Positions 24,660 through 33,037 of a DNA stretch of 50,246 nucleotides are shown in pieces (positions within the stretch are counted from its first letter, which is position 1; every line of letters begins with the position of its first letter). Below the pieces are notes generated by a model. The model saw nothing but the letters and a program-made list of their open reading frames with translations. It was not told where the DNA came from and searched no databases. The stretch covers positions 18,367 through 68,612 of the forward strand of contig FR884640.1 of NCBI GenBank assembly GCA_000436075.1, in the 5' to 3' direction. The translations under genes were made by a program, and so were the position numbers. This DNA is from Eggerthella sp. CAG:209 (GTDB lineage: Bacteria > Actinomycetota > Coriobacteriia > Coriobacteriales > Eggerthellaceae).

Positions 24660-25439
24660 ATGTCGCTTCCTCATTTCTTCTTACGTGAACAGGTGCTGGC
24701 ATTTGAGTCGGCGCCTGTTTTTGCACTTCATCTTGATGCTGATGACATGAAGCATGCAAAAGTCTTGCGCCTTGCTGTAGGTGAGCATATAGCCGTCGTG
24801 GATGCCGTCTCTGATTATTTTGAATGCGATGTTGTTTCTTTCGAGGGTGATGAGCTTTCCGTATTCATTGCTCAGAAGCTTTCTTCGTGCGCGCGTCCTG
24901 AGGTTGTTCTAGTTCAGGGCCTGGCCAAGGGCGAGAAGATGGACACTATTGTTAGGCATGCAACCGAAGTTGGTATCGCTGAGTTTGTTCCCATGACTAC
25001 TTCGCGCAGCGTTGTGAAGCTTGATGCGAAGAAGTCAAAAGCCCGGTTTGAAAGATGGGCTTCTATCGCCAAGAGTGCTGCGATGCAGAGTGGGCGTTCC
25101 TCCAAGCCCGTCGTTCACGCGCCCTGTTCTGTCGCAGGGGCGGTTGATATCGCCAAAGATTGCGATGCTGTGCTGATTTGCTGGGAGGAGGCTGAGCTGT
25201 CCAATACTTTGGCTAAGGCTGTGTCGTGCTGCATTGCGGCCACCGGGAAAGATCCTCGCAGCCTGCGTATTGCTTTGGTGGTGGGCCCGGAGGGCGGTCT
25301 AACCGCCCAAGAGGTTGATCTTTTTCTTGCATTGCCTTATGCGTATTCGATCAGTTTGGGCCCAAGTATTCTTCGCACGGAAACGGCTGGGATCGTTGCT
25401 CCGGCTTTGGCGTTATATGAGCTTGAGGTGCGTTCATGA
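24660..25439 (+). CDS. rsmE: 16S rRNA (uracil1498-N3)-methyltransferase RsmE
   Basis: A SPOUT-type methyltransferase that modifies U1498 of 16S rRNA. The 259-residue protein has the N-terminal PUA-like region (HFFLREQV, HAKVLRLAVGEHI) and the knotted C-terminal SAM site VVGPEGGLTAQEVDLF, then LGPSILRTETAGIVA. The dnaJ-rsmE-mtaB order is widely conserved. GGGAGAGAT precedes the ATG. Confidence 0.93.
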   Translation: MSLPHFFLREQVLAFESAPVFALHLDADDMKHAKVLRLAVGEHIAVVDAVSDYFECDVVSFEGDELSVFIAQKLSSCARPEVVLVQGLAKGEKMDTIVRHATEVGIAEFVPMTTSRSVVKLDAKKSKARFERWASIAKSAAMQSGRSSKPVVHAPCSVAGAVDIAKDCDAVLICWEEAELSNTLAKAVSCCIAATGKDPRSLRIALVVGPEGGLTAQEVDLFLALPYAYSISLGPSILRTETAGIVAPALALYELEVRS

Positions 25440-26671
25440 GGGTATCGGTAGTAAACCTTGGCTGCAAAGTAAATAGAGTTGAATCCGACACTATCGCCAA
25501 AGCTTATGAAACCAGGGGTGCTCAACTGTGCTCGGTGCCGGATGCGGATATTGTTGTTGTGAACACTTGCACGGTAACCGAGGAAGCCGACAAAAAGACC
25601 CGTAAAAGCATCAGACGCGTTCTTCGTCAAAATCCGACTGCGCAAGTTGTGGTTACCGGTTGCGCAGCTGCTATCGAACCCGAGTTTTACCGTGGCCTTG
25701 ATTCCCGCATCTGCGTGGTGGATAAAATTGATTTGCTCGAAGAGGTGGGTGACGGCTCGGCTGCTTCTTCGGCAAATCTTATTCGTGTGGGAGAAGAATT
25801 CCCTACACGTGTTTCATTGAAGGTCCAGGATGGATGCAATCATTCGTGCACTTACTGCATCGTCCATGTTGCTCGGGGCAGGGCTTGGTCTCGTCCGATT
25901 TACGCTGTTTTAGAGGAAGCCTTGGCGTTGGCCGATGCAGGCGTCAAAGAGCTTGTTCTTACCGGAATCGATCTTGGATCCTATTGCTACACCGAAGGCG
26001 AGAAACGAATCCGCCTTGGCGCTCTGGTCCGCAGGATGCTTGATGAATTGAGCAAGGCTGGTCATGACGATGTCCGTTTGCGTGTTGGGTCCGTAGAACC
26101 AAGGTCGCTTGATCCTGAATTCGTGAAAGTCATGGCGGAGTCTGAGGGGCGCGTGTGCCGTCATTTACACCTGCCTTTGCAATCAGGCTCTGACAAAGTT
26201 CTACATGAGATGAATCGGCCTTATTCTGCCCATGAGTTCTTAGAGGTTGTTGCCATGCTAAAACGGCAAGTTGGCGATATTTCCCTTACCACAGACGTCA
26301 TTGTGGGTTTTCCCGGAGAAACAGAGCAAGATTTTGCCGATACCTGCAAGCTGGTGCGCGAGGTTGGCTTCACGAAAATTCATGTATTTCGGTATTCTCG
26401 CCGAGAGGGTACGCCAGCGGCAAGTCGCACCGATCAGATTCCAGCTGAAACAAAAGAACGTCGTGCGCGTGAATTAAGTGTTTTGGGCGATCGGTTGCGT
26501 ATTCAATACGCCCAGCGCCATATCGGCTCCCATGAGCTTGTTGCTGTCGAACAAGAAGGGTGGGGCATGACGGAATCGTATTATAAGGTTCGTGTGGATG
26601 GATTCCCCCAGGGTGCTTTGGTCGATGTATGCTTAACGGGCGTTGACGATGCTGCTATTATGAGGGCATGA
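25436..26671 (+). CDS. mtaB: tRNA N6-threonylcarbamoyladenosine methylthiotransferase MtaB
   Basis: A radical SAM methylthiotransferase that converts t6A37 to ms2t6A37. Over 411 residues it has the three N-terminal cluster cysteines (Cys10, Cys45, Cys76), the radical SAM CNHSCTYC motif (Cys134, Cys138, Cys141), then HLPLQSGSDKVL and a C-terminal TRAM-like region. The MtaB-type motif VNTCTVTEEADKK separates it from MiaB and from the RimO encoded later in this window. It overlaps the end of rsmE by 4 bases. Confidence 0.92.
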   Translation: MRVSVVNLGCKVNRVESDTIAKAYETRGAQLCSVPDADIVVVNTCTVTEEADKKTRKSIRRVLRQNPTAQVVVTGCAAAIEPEFYRGLDSRICVVDKIDLLEEVGDGSAASSANLIRVGEEFPTRVSLKVQDGCNHSCTYCIVHVARGRAWSRPIYAVLEEALALADAGVKELVLTGIDLGSYCYTEGEKRIRLGALVRRMLDELSKAGHDDVRLRVGSVEPRSLDPEFVKVMAESEGRVCRHLHLPLQSGSDKVLHEMNRPYSAHEFLEVVAMLKRQVGDISLTTDVIVGFPGETEQDFADTCKLVREVGFTKIHVFRYSRREGTPAASRTDQIPAETKERRARELSVLGDRLRIQYAQRHIGSHELVAVEQEGWGMTESYYKVRVDGFPQGALVDVCLTGVDDAAIMRA

Positions 26672-27633
26672 CTGATCTAGAGAACATCACACTTGTCATC
26701 CCATCCCCAATTGAGCCCTCTGCATTATTGGGACCCCAAGACGAGTTTCTTCACCTAATCGAAGACTCCACTGCTGCGAGAATTTCCTTGCATGAGAATT
26801 TGCTTCGCATTCAGGGCAACGCTCTTGAGGTGCAATCGCTTACCACGCTTTTTGCGGGTCTGATAAAAACGCTTGAGGCGGGCGAGGCTCTTACGGCCGA
26901 CGAGGTAAAGCGCTCTTTGAATCTCATGAGGGCCGGCGAATTGGCACCGCCTCCAATGAAGAACGATGTGATTCTTTCTTATCGCGGTCGGGCGATTCGT
27001 CCTAAAACACCCACGCAGAAACAATACGTGGATGCCATCCGAAAGAACACGGTCACGTTTGGCATTGGTCCGGCGGGTACTGGCAAAACATACCTTGCTA
27101 TGGCTATGGCGGTAGCAGCTTTCAACAACAAACAAGTTAGTCGCATTATCCTCACGCGACCAGTTGTCGAGGCTGGTGAGAACCTCGGTTTTCTTCCTGG
27201 TTCTCTTACCGAGAAAATCGACCCTTATATCCGTCCTTTGTATGATGCACTGTTTGAGATGATGGAACCCGGTCGTGCGAACAAGTACCTTGCTGACGGA
27301 ACCATTGAAATTGCTCCCCTGGCGTTTATGCGGGGCCGTACGCTCAATGATGCATTCATTGTTCTTGACGAAGCTCAGAACACTACTCCTGGGCAAATGA
27401 AGATGTTCCTTACTCGTTTGGGCATAGGTTCGAAAATGGTTATTACCGGCGACATTACTCAGGCTGATCTTCCCAAGGGCATTTCAGGCTTAAAGACTGT
27501 GCGTCAGGTTCTTGATGGTTTGGAAGATATAGCTTTTTGCGAGTTCAAGAATGCCGATGTCGTGCGCCATTCTCTGGTTGCGAGGATTGTTGCTGCCTAT
27601 GCGCGCGCCGAAGAGATGAATCTCCGTCTGTAA
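26668..27633 (+). CDS. phoH: PhoH-family ATPase (PhoH-like)
   Basis: A conserved ATPase of the PhoH family, usually next to ybeY and probably acting in RNA metabolism. The 321 residues have a short N-terminal KH-like region and Walker A GPAGTGKT (134-141). FLPGSLTEKIDPYIRPLYDAL, the Walker B segment FIVLDEAQNTTPGQMKMFLTR and MVITGDITQADLP follow. It overlaps mtaB by 4 bases. The exact reaction is not established for the family. Confidence 0.92.
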   Translation: MTDLENITLVIPSPIEPSALLGPQDEFLHLIEDSTAARISLHENLLRIQGNALEVQSLTTLFAGLIKTLEAGEALTADEVKRSLNLMRAGELAPPPMKNDVILSYRGRAIRPKTPTQKQYVDAIRKNTVTFGIGPAGTGKTYLAMAMAVAAFNNKQVSRIILTRPVVEAGENLGFLPGSLTEKIDPYIRPLYDALFEMMEPGRANKYLADGTIEIAPLAFMRGRTLNDAFIVLDEAQNTTPGQMKMFLTRLGIGSKMVITGDITQADLPKGISGLKTVRQVLDGLEDIAFCEFKNADVVRHSLVARIVAAYARAEEMNLRL

Positions 27634-27644
27634 AGAGGTTGCCA

Positions 27645-28106
27645 ATGCAAGTCAATGTACTTATTGAGCACGGGGAAGAGCTTGTTGGTGGCTTTCCTAT
27701 TGAAGAGCTGTGCACGTTTGTTATGAAAAAGATGAACTTGCCGGAGTGCACCGATGTTACCGTTACGTTCGTTTCCAACGAACGTATCCACGAGCTTAAT
27801 CGTGAGTATCGAGGAATCGATCGTCCAACCGATGTCTTGTCGTTTGAGTGCGACAATGTTCCATTCGAGGATGAGGTTCTGGATGACGTTGAAGAATTTG
27901 AATTGGGCGATACCATTATTGCTACAGATGTAGCTCTTGCCCAAACCGAAGAATACGGAACTACGCTTGAAGAGGAAGTGACGATCCTTACCATCCATAG
28001 TTTGCTGCATCTTTGCGGATACGATCATATCGAGGATGATGATTACGAGATAATGCATGCTCTGGAAGAAAAGCTGATGCGTGAATGGAATGAGAGCCGC
28101 TCATGA
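27645..28106 (+). CDS. ybeY: Endoribonuclease YbeY (rRNA maturation factor)
   Basis: A zinc-dependent endoribonuclease needed for 16S rRNA 3' end maturation and ribosome quality control. The 153 residues contain RGIDRPTDVLSF and the metal motif HSLLHLCGYDH (His118, His122, His128). ATG 27645 follows AAAGAGG; an upstream in-frame start inside phoH (27537) lacks support. The phoH-ybeY-dgkA-era order is the standard Gram-positive/actinobacterial arrangement. Confidence 0.94.
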   Translation: MQVNVLIEHGEELVGGFPIEELCTFVMKKMNLPECTDVTVTFVSNERIHELNREYRGIDRPTDVLSFECDNVPFEDEVLDDVEEFELGDTIIATDVALAQTEEYGTTLEEEVTILTIHSLLHLCGYDHIEDDDYEIMHALEEKLMREWNESRS

Positions 28107-28477
28107 CGCGTGATGGCTTTTCTCTTTTTGCCGCGTTCCGTTGTGCGGGGCGCGGAATAATCGACACAGCTCACGAGCGCAATTTTCATATTGAATTTGC
28201 TTGCATGCTGCTCTGCATTGCTCTCGGTTTTGGTTTTGGTATTAACCCTTATGAGTGGCTTGCCGTTGTAGTTTGCTTTGGCTTGGTTTTGGGCGGCGAG
28301 TGTTTAAACTCATCGATTGAGGCAATAGTTGATTTGGCAAGCCCTGAGTATCATGAGCTTGCTCGTAAATCAAAAGACGCCGCCGCTGGCGGTGTACTGC
28401 TGTTTTCTTTGGCCTCATTGGTTGTTGGCTTGATTATTTTTGCGCCGCGAATTCTTTGCCTGCTTGGCCTGATGTAG
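28103..28477 (+). CDS. dgkA: Undecaprenol/diacylglycerol kinase (DgkA family)
   Basis: A small trimeric membrane kinase; in Gram-positives its main substrate is undecaprenol, so it recycles the wall lipid carrier. The 124-residue protein has the family region ERNFHIEFACMLLCIALG, the active-site helix GGECLNSSIEAIVDL and AARKSKDAAAGG-like KSKDAAAGGVLL, with three membrane segments. It overlaps ybeY by 4 bases and is 22 bases before era. Confidence 0.9.
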   Translation: MTRDGFSLFAAFRCAGRGIIDTAHERNFHIEFACMLLCIALGFGFGINPYEWLAVVVCFGLVLGGECLNSSIEAIVDLASPEYHELARKSKDAAAGGVLLFSLASLVVGLIIFAPRILCLLGLM

Positions 28478-28499
28478 GGCGCGTTTGTAAAGGAATTAT

Positions 28500-29426
28500 A
28501 TGGAAATCAATCAAAGCACCATCGATCCAAAGACGTTTAGGTCGGGATTTGTGACTCTTGTTGGTCGGCCAAGTTCGGGTAAATCCACTTTGCTCAATGC
28601 TCTTATGGGAAAAAAACTTGCCATTGCGTCGCCCACGGCTCAAACAACGCGCCATCGATTCCGTGCTGTTCATACTACCGAAGATCATCAGATGGTTATT
28701 GTTGACACTCCCGGTGTGCATAAACCCCATGATGCTCTCGGGGAAGAACTGAATACAACGGCACTAAAGTCACTCGACGGCATAGATGTTGCAGCATTCT
28801 TGCTGGATGCATCGGCTCCCTTTGGCCGCGGTGACGAATGGGTCATTTCCGAGCTTTCCAAGAACAGGGTTCCGAAGATTCTTGTTCTTTCAAAAATTGA
28901 CCTGGTGAATGATGAACTTCTCGACGAACAGCGTCATAAGGCGGTTTCTTTAGGTGATTGGGATGAAGTTGTAGAGGTTTCGTCACTTACAGGTGCTGGC
29001 ATCGACGATTTCATCGATGCTGTTGTTCGTCGCTTGCCCACCGGCCCACTTTGGTTTCCCGCAGACATGGAAACCGATCAGCCTCTCGAAGTTATCATTG
29101 CCGAATTCATTCGTGAGAAGATCTTGCTTACCGCACATGATGAAGTGCCTCATGCTGTTGGCGTGGTCGTTGATGCCATGGAATACAATCGACGAAAGAA
29201 TCTTCAGAAGATTTATGCCACTGTCTATGTGGAGCGTGATAGCCAGAAAGGCATCATAATCGGCAAGGGCGGGCATGCTATCAAGGAAGTTGGCACCCAG
29301 GCGCGCGAGGACCTCGAAACCCTTCTGGGCAAAAAGGTATTTCTCGATCTCAATGTTAAGGTTCGTAAAAACTGGAGGCGGGATCTAAACCAGATTCGTC
29401 GTTTTGGCTATGGTGAGGGTGCATAG
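28500..29426 (+). CDS. era: GTPase Era, 30S ribosome assembly factor
   Basis: It binds the 3' end of 16S rRNA and couples ribosome maturation to growth. At 308 residues it has G1 GRPSSGKST (22-30), a switch I region TAQTTRHR, G3 DTPG (69-72) and G4 SKID. The C-terminal KH domain carries IIGKGGHAIKEVGTQARED. The start is ATG 28500, preceded by AAAGGAA. All elements are normal. Confidence 0.96.
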   Translation: MEINQSTIDPKTFRSGFVTLVGRPSSGKSTLLNALMGKKLAIASPTAQTTRHRFRAVHTTEDHQMVIVDTPGVHKPHDALGEELNTTALKSLDGIDVAAFLLDASAPFGRGDEWVISELSKNRVPKILVLSKIDLVNDELLDEQRHKAVSLGDWDEVVEVSSLTGAGIDDFIDAVVRRLPTGPLWFPADMETDQPLEVIIAEFIREKILLTAHDEVPHAVGVVVDAMEYNRRKNLQKIYATVYVERDSQKGIIIGKGGHAIKEVGTQAREDLETLLGKKVFLDLNVKVRKNWRRDLNQIRRFGYGEGA

Positions 29427-29431
29427 GATCA

Positions 29432-30208
29432 ATGGCTTCGCGTTCATATAGCGTGAGGGCTTTGGTGCTTCGTCGCACAAAGCTGGGGGAGAGCGATGTG
29501 ATTTGCACTTTGCTCTCATGTGATGGATCGCAAATACGAGCGGTCGCGAAGGGGGCTCGAAAGCCCTCTTCTTCTTTCGCCTCTCGCTTAGAGGTTTATT
29601 CTGTTTGCGATTTGCTTCTCTGCCAAGGGAAAACTCTCGACATCGTCAAAGAGGCGCGCTTACTGGAAGGAAATGAGCATCTTCGTAGGGACTATGCCTT
29701 GATGGAGGCAGCTTCGCCTATGGTTGAAATTCTTGACAAAACTACTCAAGTAGGGTTGGAAGATGAACGCTTGTTTCCTATGACATGTGTTGCGCTGAAA
29801 GCATTAAAGGCTGCCAATTTGGAAAACGCTGTTGCATCCCCTGAGTGTTATACGGCTGGTTATCTGCTTAAAACGCTTGCTGTATTGGGCTTTCGTCCTC
29901 GTTTTGATGCCTGTGTTGAGTGCGGAAATTCAATTTCACCAGAAAGGCTTCCCTCTCGTGCGCCCTTTTCGCTTGTTGATGGTGGCATGGTTTGTCCGTC
30001 TTGCAGTTATGCGAGTGAAACAATTGTCCTTTCTCGCGATACCGTGCTGTGGGCTCAGGCTTTGCTGTTCAGCACTTTCGAGGAGATTTCTCATTTTGAA
30101 ATAGAAGTTGACGAACGTTTGCGCGTTATGCGATTCCTTCAGCTGTGGATTCGCCAACATTTGGGTATTTCATTGAAATCTCTGGACTATTTAATATCGT
30201 TTAGATAA
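29432..30208 (+). CDS. recO: DNA repair protein RecO
   Basis: It loads RecA on SSB-coated single-stranded DNA and anneals strands in the RecFOR pathway. The 258-residue protein begins with the RecO OB fold (RALVLRRTKLGESDVICTLLSCDG), followed by KGARKPSSSFASRLE and a cysteine pair region CVECG...CPSC that probably binds zinc. It is 5 bases after era. Its usual partner RecA is disrupted in this window. Confidence 0.92.
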   Translation: MASRSYSVRALVLRRTKLGESDVICTLLSCDGSQIRAVAKGARKPSSSFASRLEVYSVCDLLLCQGKTLDIVKEARLLEGNEHLRRDYALMEAASPMVEILDKTTQVGLEDERLFPMTCVALKALKAANLENAVASPECYTAGYLLKTLAVLGFRPRFDACVECGNSISPERLPSRAPFSLVDGGMVCPSCSYASETIVLSRDTVLWAQALLFSTFEEISHFEIEVDERLRVMRFLQLWIRQHLGISLKSLDYLISFR

Positions 30209-30294
30209 CTCGATCAACTTCAAACGCTCTCTTTTTCAGACTGGCATTACCCATGGTGGTTACTCCTTGGCGCTATTACGCTACACTGGGTTTT

Positions 30295-30333
30295 ATGAAC
30301 TTGTTCACTGTGAATGATCTGCTGCAATGTTGA
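30295..30333 (+). CDS. Possible 12-residue leader peptide upstream of the EF-G paralogue
   Basis: ATG to TGA encodes MNLFTVNDLLQC. Its last codons overlap the left arm of a 9-bp hairpin (30320-30347). No clear Shine-Dalgarno is present, but a -10-like TACACT at 30282-30287 would start RNA at or next to the ATG, so it could be leaderless. This is weak evidence; it is listed because leader peptides are common upstream of ribosome-protection-type GTPases. Confidence 0.2.
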   Translation: MNLFTVNDLLQC

Positions 30334-30347
30334 GGGATATTGCAGCA
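30320..30347 (+). other. Leader hairpin 1 of the EF-G paralogue
   Basis: TGCTGCAAT pairs perfectly with ATTGCAGCA (9 bp) across a 10-base loop. It lies within the 187-base gap between recO and the EF-G-like gene. Confidence 0.5.
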
Positions 30348-30350
30348 AGT

Positions 30351-30376
30351 CCTTCAGGCATGGGGATGCCTGAAGG
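30351..30376 (+). other. Leader hairpin 2 of the EF-G paralogue
   Basis: CCTTCAGGCAT pairs perfectly with ATGCCTGAAGG (11 bp) across a GGGG loop. There is no T run after it; it is followed by AGGAAAGAGGGG. It is therefore a leader structure next to the ribosome site rather than an intrinsic terminator. Confidence 0.55.
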
Positions 30377-30394
30377 AGGAAAGAGGGGTGTATT

Positions 30395-32452
30395 ATGGCT
30401 GCTCCCGCAACCGAACATGTACGTAACATTGTGCTGGTAGGCCAAGACGGTGCCGGCAAAACATCACTTGCCGAAGCAATGCTACACGTTTCTGGGAAAA
30501 CTCCGCGCATGGGAACAACTCATGACGGCAAGTCATACCTCGACTATGACGAAGAGGAGATTCGTCGTCATTTCACCTTAGGCACGTCAATTGCGCCCAT
30601 TCCTTATAAGGATTACAAGATCAATTTGCTTGATACCTCGGGTCAGCCTGATTTTCTTGGAGATACGCTTGCAACTATGCAGGCGGCAGAGATGGCCATG
30701 TTCGTTGTCGATGCCGTTGACGGTCCTCAGGTTATGACCACGCGTTTGTGGCATGAGGCTGAAACTATGAGGTTATGCCGCTGCGTTTTCATCAATCACA
30801 TCGACCGTGAGCATGCCAATTTTGATGTAGCAATGGCCACTCTCCATGCTCGCTTTGGTTCTCGTTTGGGCGCAGTAACAATACCTATGGGCGTTGATAA
30901 AGACTTTAAGGGCGTGATCGACGTTCTTCGTATGAAAGCTCGTTACTTTGAGGGAGAAGATGAACGCGTCGAGGAGATTCCTGAGAATTATCTCGATGTT
31001 GCCCAAGTTGCTCGCGATAAGTTGTGCGATTTAGTCGCGGAAGCTGACGAAGACTTGATGATGAAATATCTTGATGGCGAAGAGCAGTTAACCCAAGAAG
31101 AACTTGAGCAGCTGCTCGATAAAGCGATTGCGCAAGAGATTTTTATTCCCGTCTTCGTCGGCTCTACGATTATCAAGCAGGGCATTAAAGGTCTAATGGA
31201 GGATATTGCAAGCTATTTTCCCCATCCTCGTGCACACGGGCCCTTCTATTTGGCTAACGGTGAAGAGCTCTATGTCGACGAAACGGGCGAACCTGCTGGG
31301 TTCGTTTTCAAGACGCTCTCCGATCCGTATGTTGGCCGCATGAGCTTTATCAAGGTGCTTTCCGGATACCTTGAGCCCGGAATGGAACTTATGAACGCGC
31401 GTAGTAAGAAGAAAGAACGTCTTTCTCATCTTTACGTGATGATGGGCAAGGAGCCTATGGATGTTAAGAGCGCCAAAGCCGGTGATATCATTGTGGTCCC
31501 CAAGATGAATGAGACGAAAACCGGTGATACGCTCTCGCTTTCTGGCGATATCGAGGTTGATCCGCTGCCGAGTCCCGTTCCGCTTTACCCCATCGCCCTT
31601 GAAGCTGAAAACAAGAAGGATGAGGATAAGCTGGGAACATTCCTTTCCAAGCAAGCGGAAATTGATCCAACCCTGCGTTTGGTCCGATACGAAGAAACTC
31701 ATCAACAAGTTGTATTTACGATGGGCGACATGCATGTAGATGTGCTGTTGAACAAGTTAAAGAATCAGGCGAAGATCGAAGCGCACCTTGTTCCTGTTCG
31801 AATTCCTTATCGCGAGACAATTCAAAAAACCGCAGAAGCAGAGGGTCGTCATAAGAAACAGACTGGCGGCTCTGGACAGTTTGGCGATTGTTGGCTTCGT
31901 CTTTCTCCTAACCCAGGTGAAGGTTACGCATTTGTGAGTGAAGTGGTTGGCGGCAGAATTCCGAAGAATCTCATTCCGGCTGTGGACAAAGGTGTCCAGG
32001 AAGCCATGGCGGAGGGCTTCCTGGCTGGCTATCCCATGGTTGATATCAATTGCGTAGTGTTCGATGGTTCCTACCATGCGGTAGATTCCAACGAGATGGC
32101 TTTCAAGACCGCTGCTCGACTTGCATTCAGGGCGGCCTGTCAGCAAGCCGACCCCATAATTTTGGAGCCTATGGCAGATATGGATATCACTGTTGGCGAG
32201 GCGTATGCAGGGGCTGTTATGGGTGATATCTCTACACGTCGAGGTCGAATTGTTGGCACCGATTCCAACGACGAGGGTGAAACCATAATTGTTGTACGGG
32301 TTCCGTATGCTGAAGTCCTCTCGTATACGAAGGATTTGCGAGCCCTTTCTCGTGGTAGCGGAACTTATTCTGTGCGTCTTAATGGATATGAGCCAGCTCC
32401 TTACGATGTCCAGAAGAAACTTGTCGAACTATATGAAGCATCCCGGAAGTAG
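30395..32452 (+). CDS. Elongation factor G-like translational GTPase paralogue (FusA2 type)
   Basis: A 685-residue protein with the full EF-G domain order: G domain, domain II (GFVFKTLSDPYVGRMSFIKVLSG), III, IV (TGGSGQFGDCWLRLSP) and V (MGDISTRRGRIVGTD). Its GTPase motifs differ from housekeeping EF-G. G1 is GQDGAGKT (16-23) instead of GHIDAGKT, G3 is DTSGQPDF (80-87) where EF-G has DTPGHVDF (so the catalytic His is Gln84), and G4 is NHID in place of NKID. It matches the EF-G-2/FusA2 class found beside normal EF-G in several actinobacteria, whose function is not settled. Start ATG 30395 follows AAGAGGGG by 6 bases. Confidence 0.85.
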   Translation: MAAPATEHVRNIVLVGQDGAGKTSLAEAMLHVSGKTPRMGTTHDGKSYLDYDEEEIRRHFTLGTSIAPIPYKDYKINLLDTSGQPDFLGDTLATMQAAEMAMFVVDAVDGPQVMTTRLWHEAETMRLCRCVFINHIDREHANFDVAMATLHARFGSRLGAVTIPMGVDKDFKGVIDVLRMKARYFEGEDERVEEIPENYLDVAQVARDKLCDLVAEADEDLMMKYLDGEEQLTQEELEQLLDKAIAQEIFIPVFVGSTIIKQGIKGLMEDIASYFPHPRAHGPFYLANGEELYVDETGEPAGFVFKTLSDPYVGRMSFIKVLSGYLEPGMELMNARSKKKERLSHLYVMMGKEPMDVKSAKAGDIIVVPKMNETKTGDTLSLSGDIEVDPLPSPVPLYPIALEAENKKDEDKLGTFLSKQAEIDPTLRLVRYEETHQQVVFTMGDMHVDVLLNKLKNQAKIEAHLVPVRIPYRETIQKTAEAEGRHKKQTGGSGQFGDCWLRLSPNPGEGYAFVSEVVGGRIPKNLIPAVDKGVQEAMAEGFLAGYPMVDINCVVFDGSYHAVDSNEMAFKTAARLAFRAACQQADPIILEPMADMDITVGEAYAGAVMGDISTRRGRIVGTDSNDEGETIIVVRVPYAEVLSYTKDLRALSRGSGTYSVRLNGYEPAPYDVQKKLVELYEASRK

Positions 32453-32551
32453 GCAGTCTTGCTTTCTGAAGGCTAAATTTCCTTATTTTCGGCTGCACTT
32501 CTTAATTAACGTTGATTGTTCGATGTGAGCCGAAATGCTGTTTGGTCTTGA

Positions 32552-32589
32552 TATGAAACCCTAGGGTATTTTCGCCCTGGGGTTTCATA
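32552..32589. terminator. Long hairpin after the EF-G paralogue, probable terminator
   Basis: TATGAAACCC-T-AGGG pairs with CCCT-G-GGGTTTCATA across an 8-base loop, giving 15 pairs with one G-U. It is followed only by AATCTTT, so if it is a terminator it is a weak one. It lies 100 bases after the stop codon. Confidence 0.45.
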
Positions 32590-32905
32590 ATCTTTAGCAT
32601 TGGGGGATTCTTGTTGTAGGCTCATGGAAGAGGATTGTGAGATGTGTCTTGGTGGTGCTTTGAGGCGTAAGTTTGATGTGGTTGGCAAATGGGCCCTTTT
32701 GCGCCGCTGAAGGCGAACTTTTTTGGAACTCTTCGACGTTGCAGCCATGACCGACAATGCCCTTCTCTGGGCATGAATCGAGCTGATTGGCTTTGCTCTC
32801 TGGGGTGTTGCAACGGCAATTCCGCTAATTTCTTCACTGAATGCCGTTGATTAATTAGTGGCATTTTGATTATCTTCACATGCCGAACACAACCTCAGAA
32901 AGCTG

Positions 32906-32934
32906 TTGAGCCTGAAAAGACGCTCGCTTATACT
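32906..32934 (+). promoter_or_regulatory. Promoter of rpsO
   Basis: TTGAGC (32906-32911) and TATACT (32929-32934) are separated by exactly 17 bases. The predicted start near 32941 gives a leader of about 97 bases to rpsO. Confidence 0.7.
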
Positions 32935-32940
32935 AGATAA

Positions 32941-33037
32941 GCTGCATTTTGCAGTAAGTAGGCTTCACGCCTAGCTCGCATGCACCACCCGCTTGCTCGC
33001 TCGGCATGGAGGGAATTAGATGTAGAAAGGTGGACAG
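32941..33037 (+). promoter_or_regulatory. Structured rpsO leader, candidate S15 autoregulatory site
   Basis: The leader can form CTGCA/TGCAG, TAGGC/GCCTA and a longer CATGC/GCATG hairpin. S15 is known to bind and repress its own mRNA leader in several bacterial groups, using unrelated structures. The role here is inferred from position only. Confidence 0.35.

Larger units (their letters stand above)
32453..33037 (+). other. 585-base gene-free region with several hairpins and the rpsO promoter
   Basis: No convincing protein gene was found on either strand. It holds a 15-bp hairpin (32552-32589), a CGCC/GGCG hairpin followed by a loose T run (32702-32724), a hairpin ATGCCC/GGGCAT (32757-32774), an attenuator-like set of alternative pairings (32811-32868), the rpsO promoter and the rpsO leader. 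None of the signature sequences of RNase P RNA, tmRNA or SRP RNA was recognised. Confidence 0.6.

Noticed and set aside
32702..32724. CGCC/GGCG hairpin followed by TTTTTT as a terminator
   Set aside because: The stem is only 4 bp and three bases separate it from the T run; it is too weak to call as a separate feature.
32622..32879. 85-codon minus-strand frame in the large intergenic region (and overlapping plus/minus frames)
   Set aside because: No family resemblance or convincing ribosome site was seen, and overlapping frames of similar length occur by chance here; the gap is better described by its hairpins.
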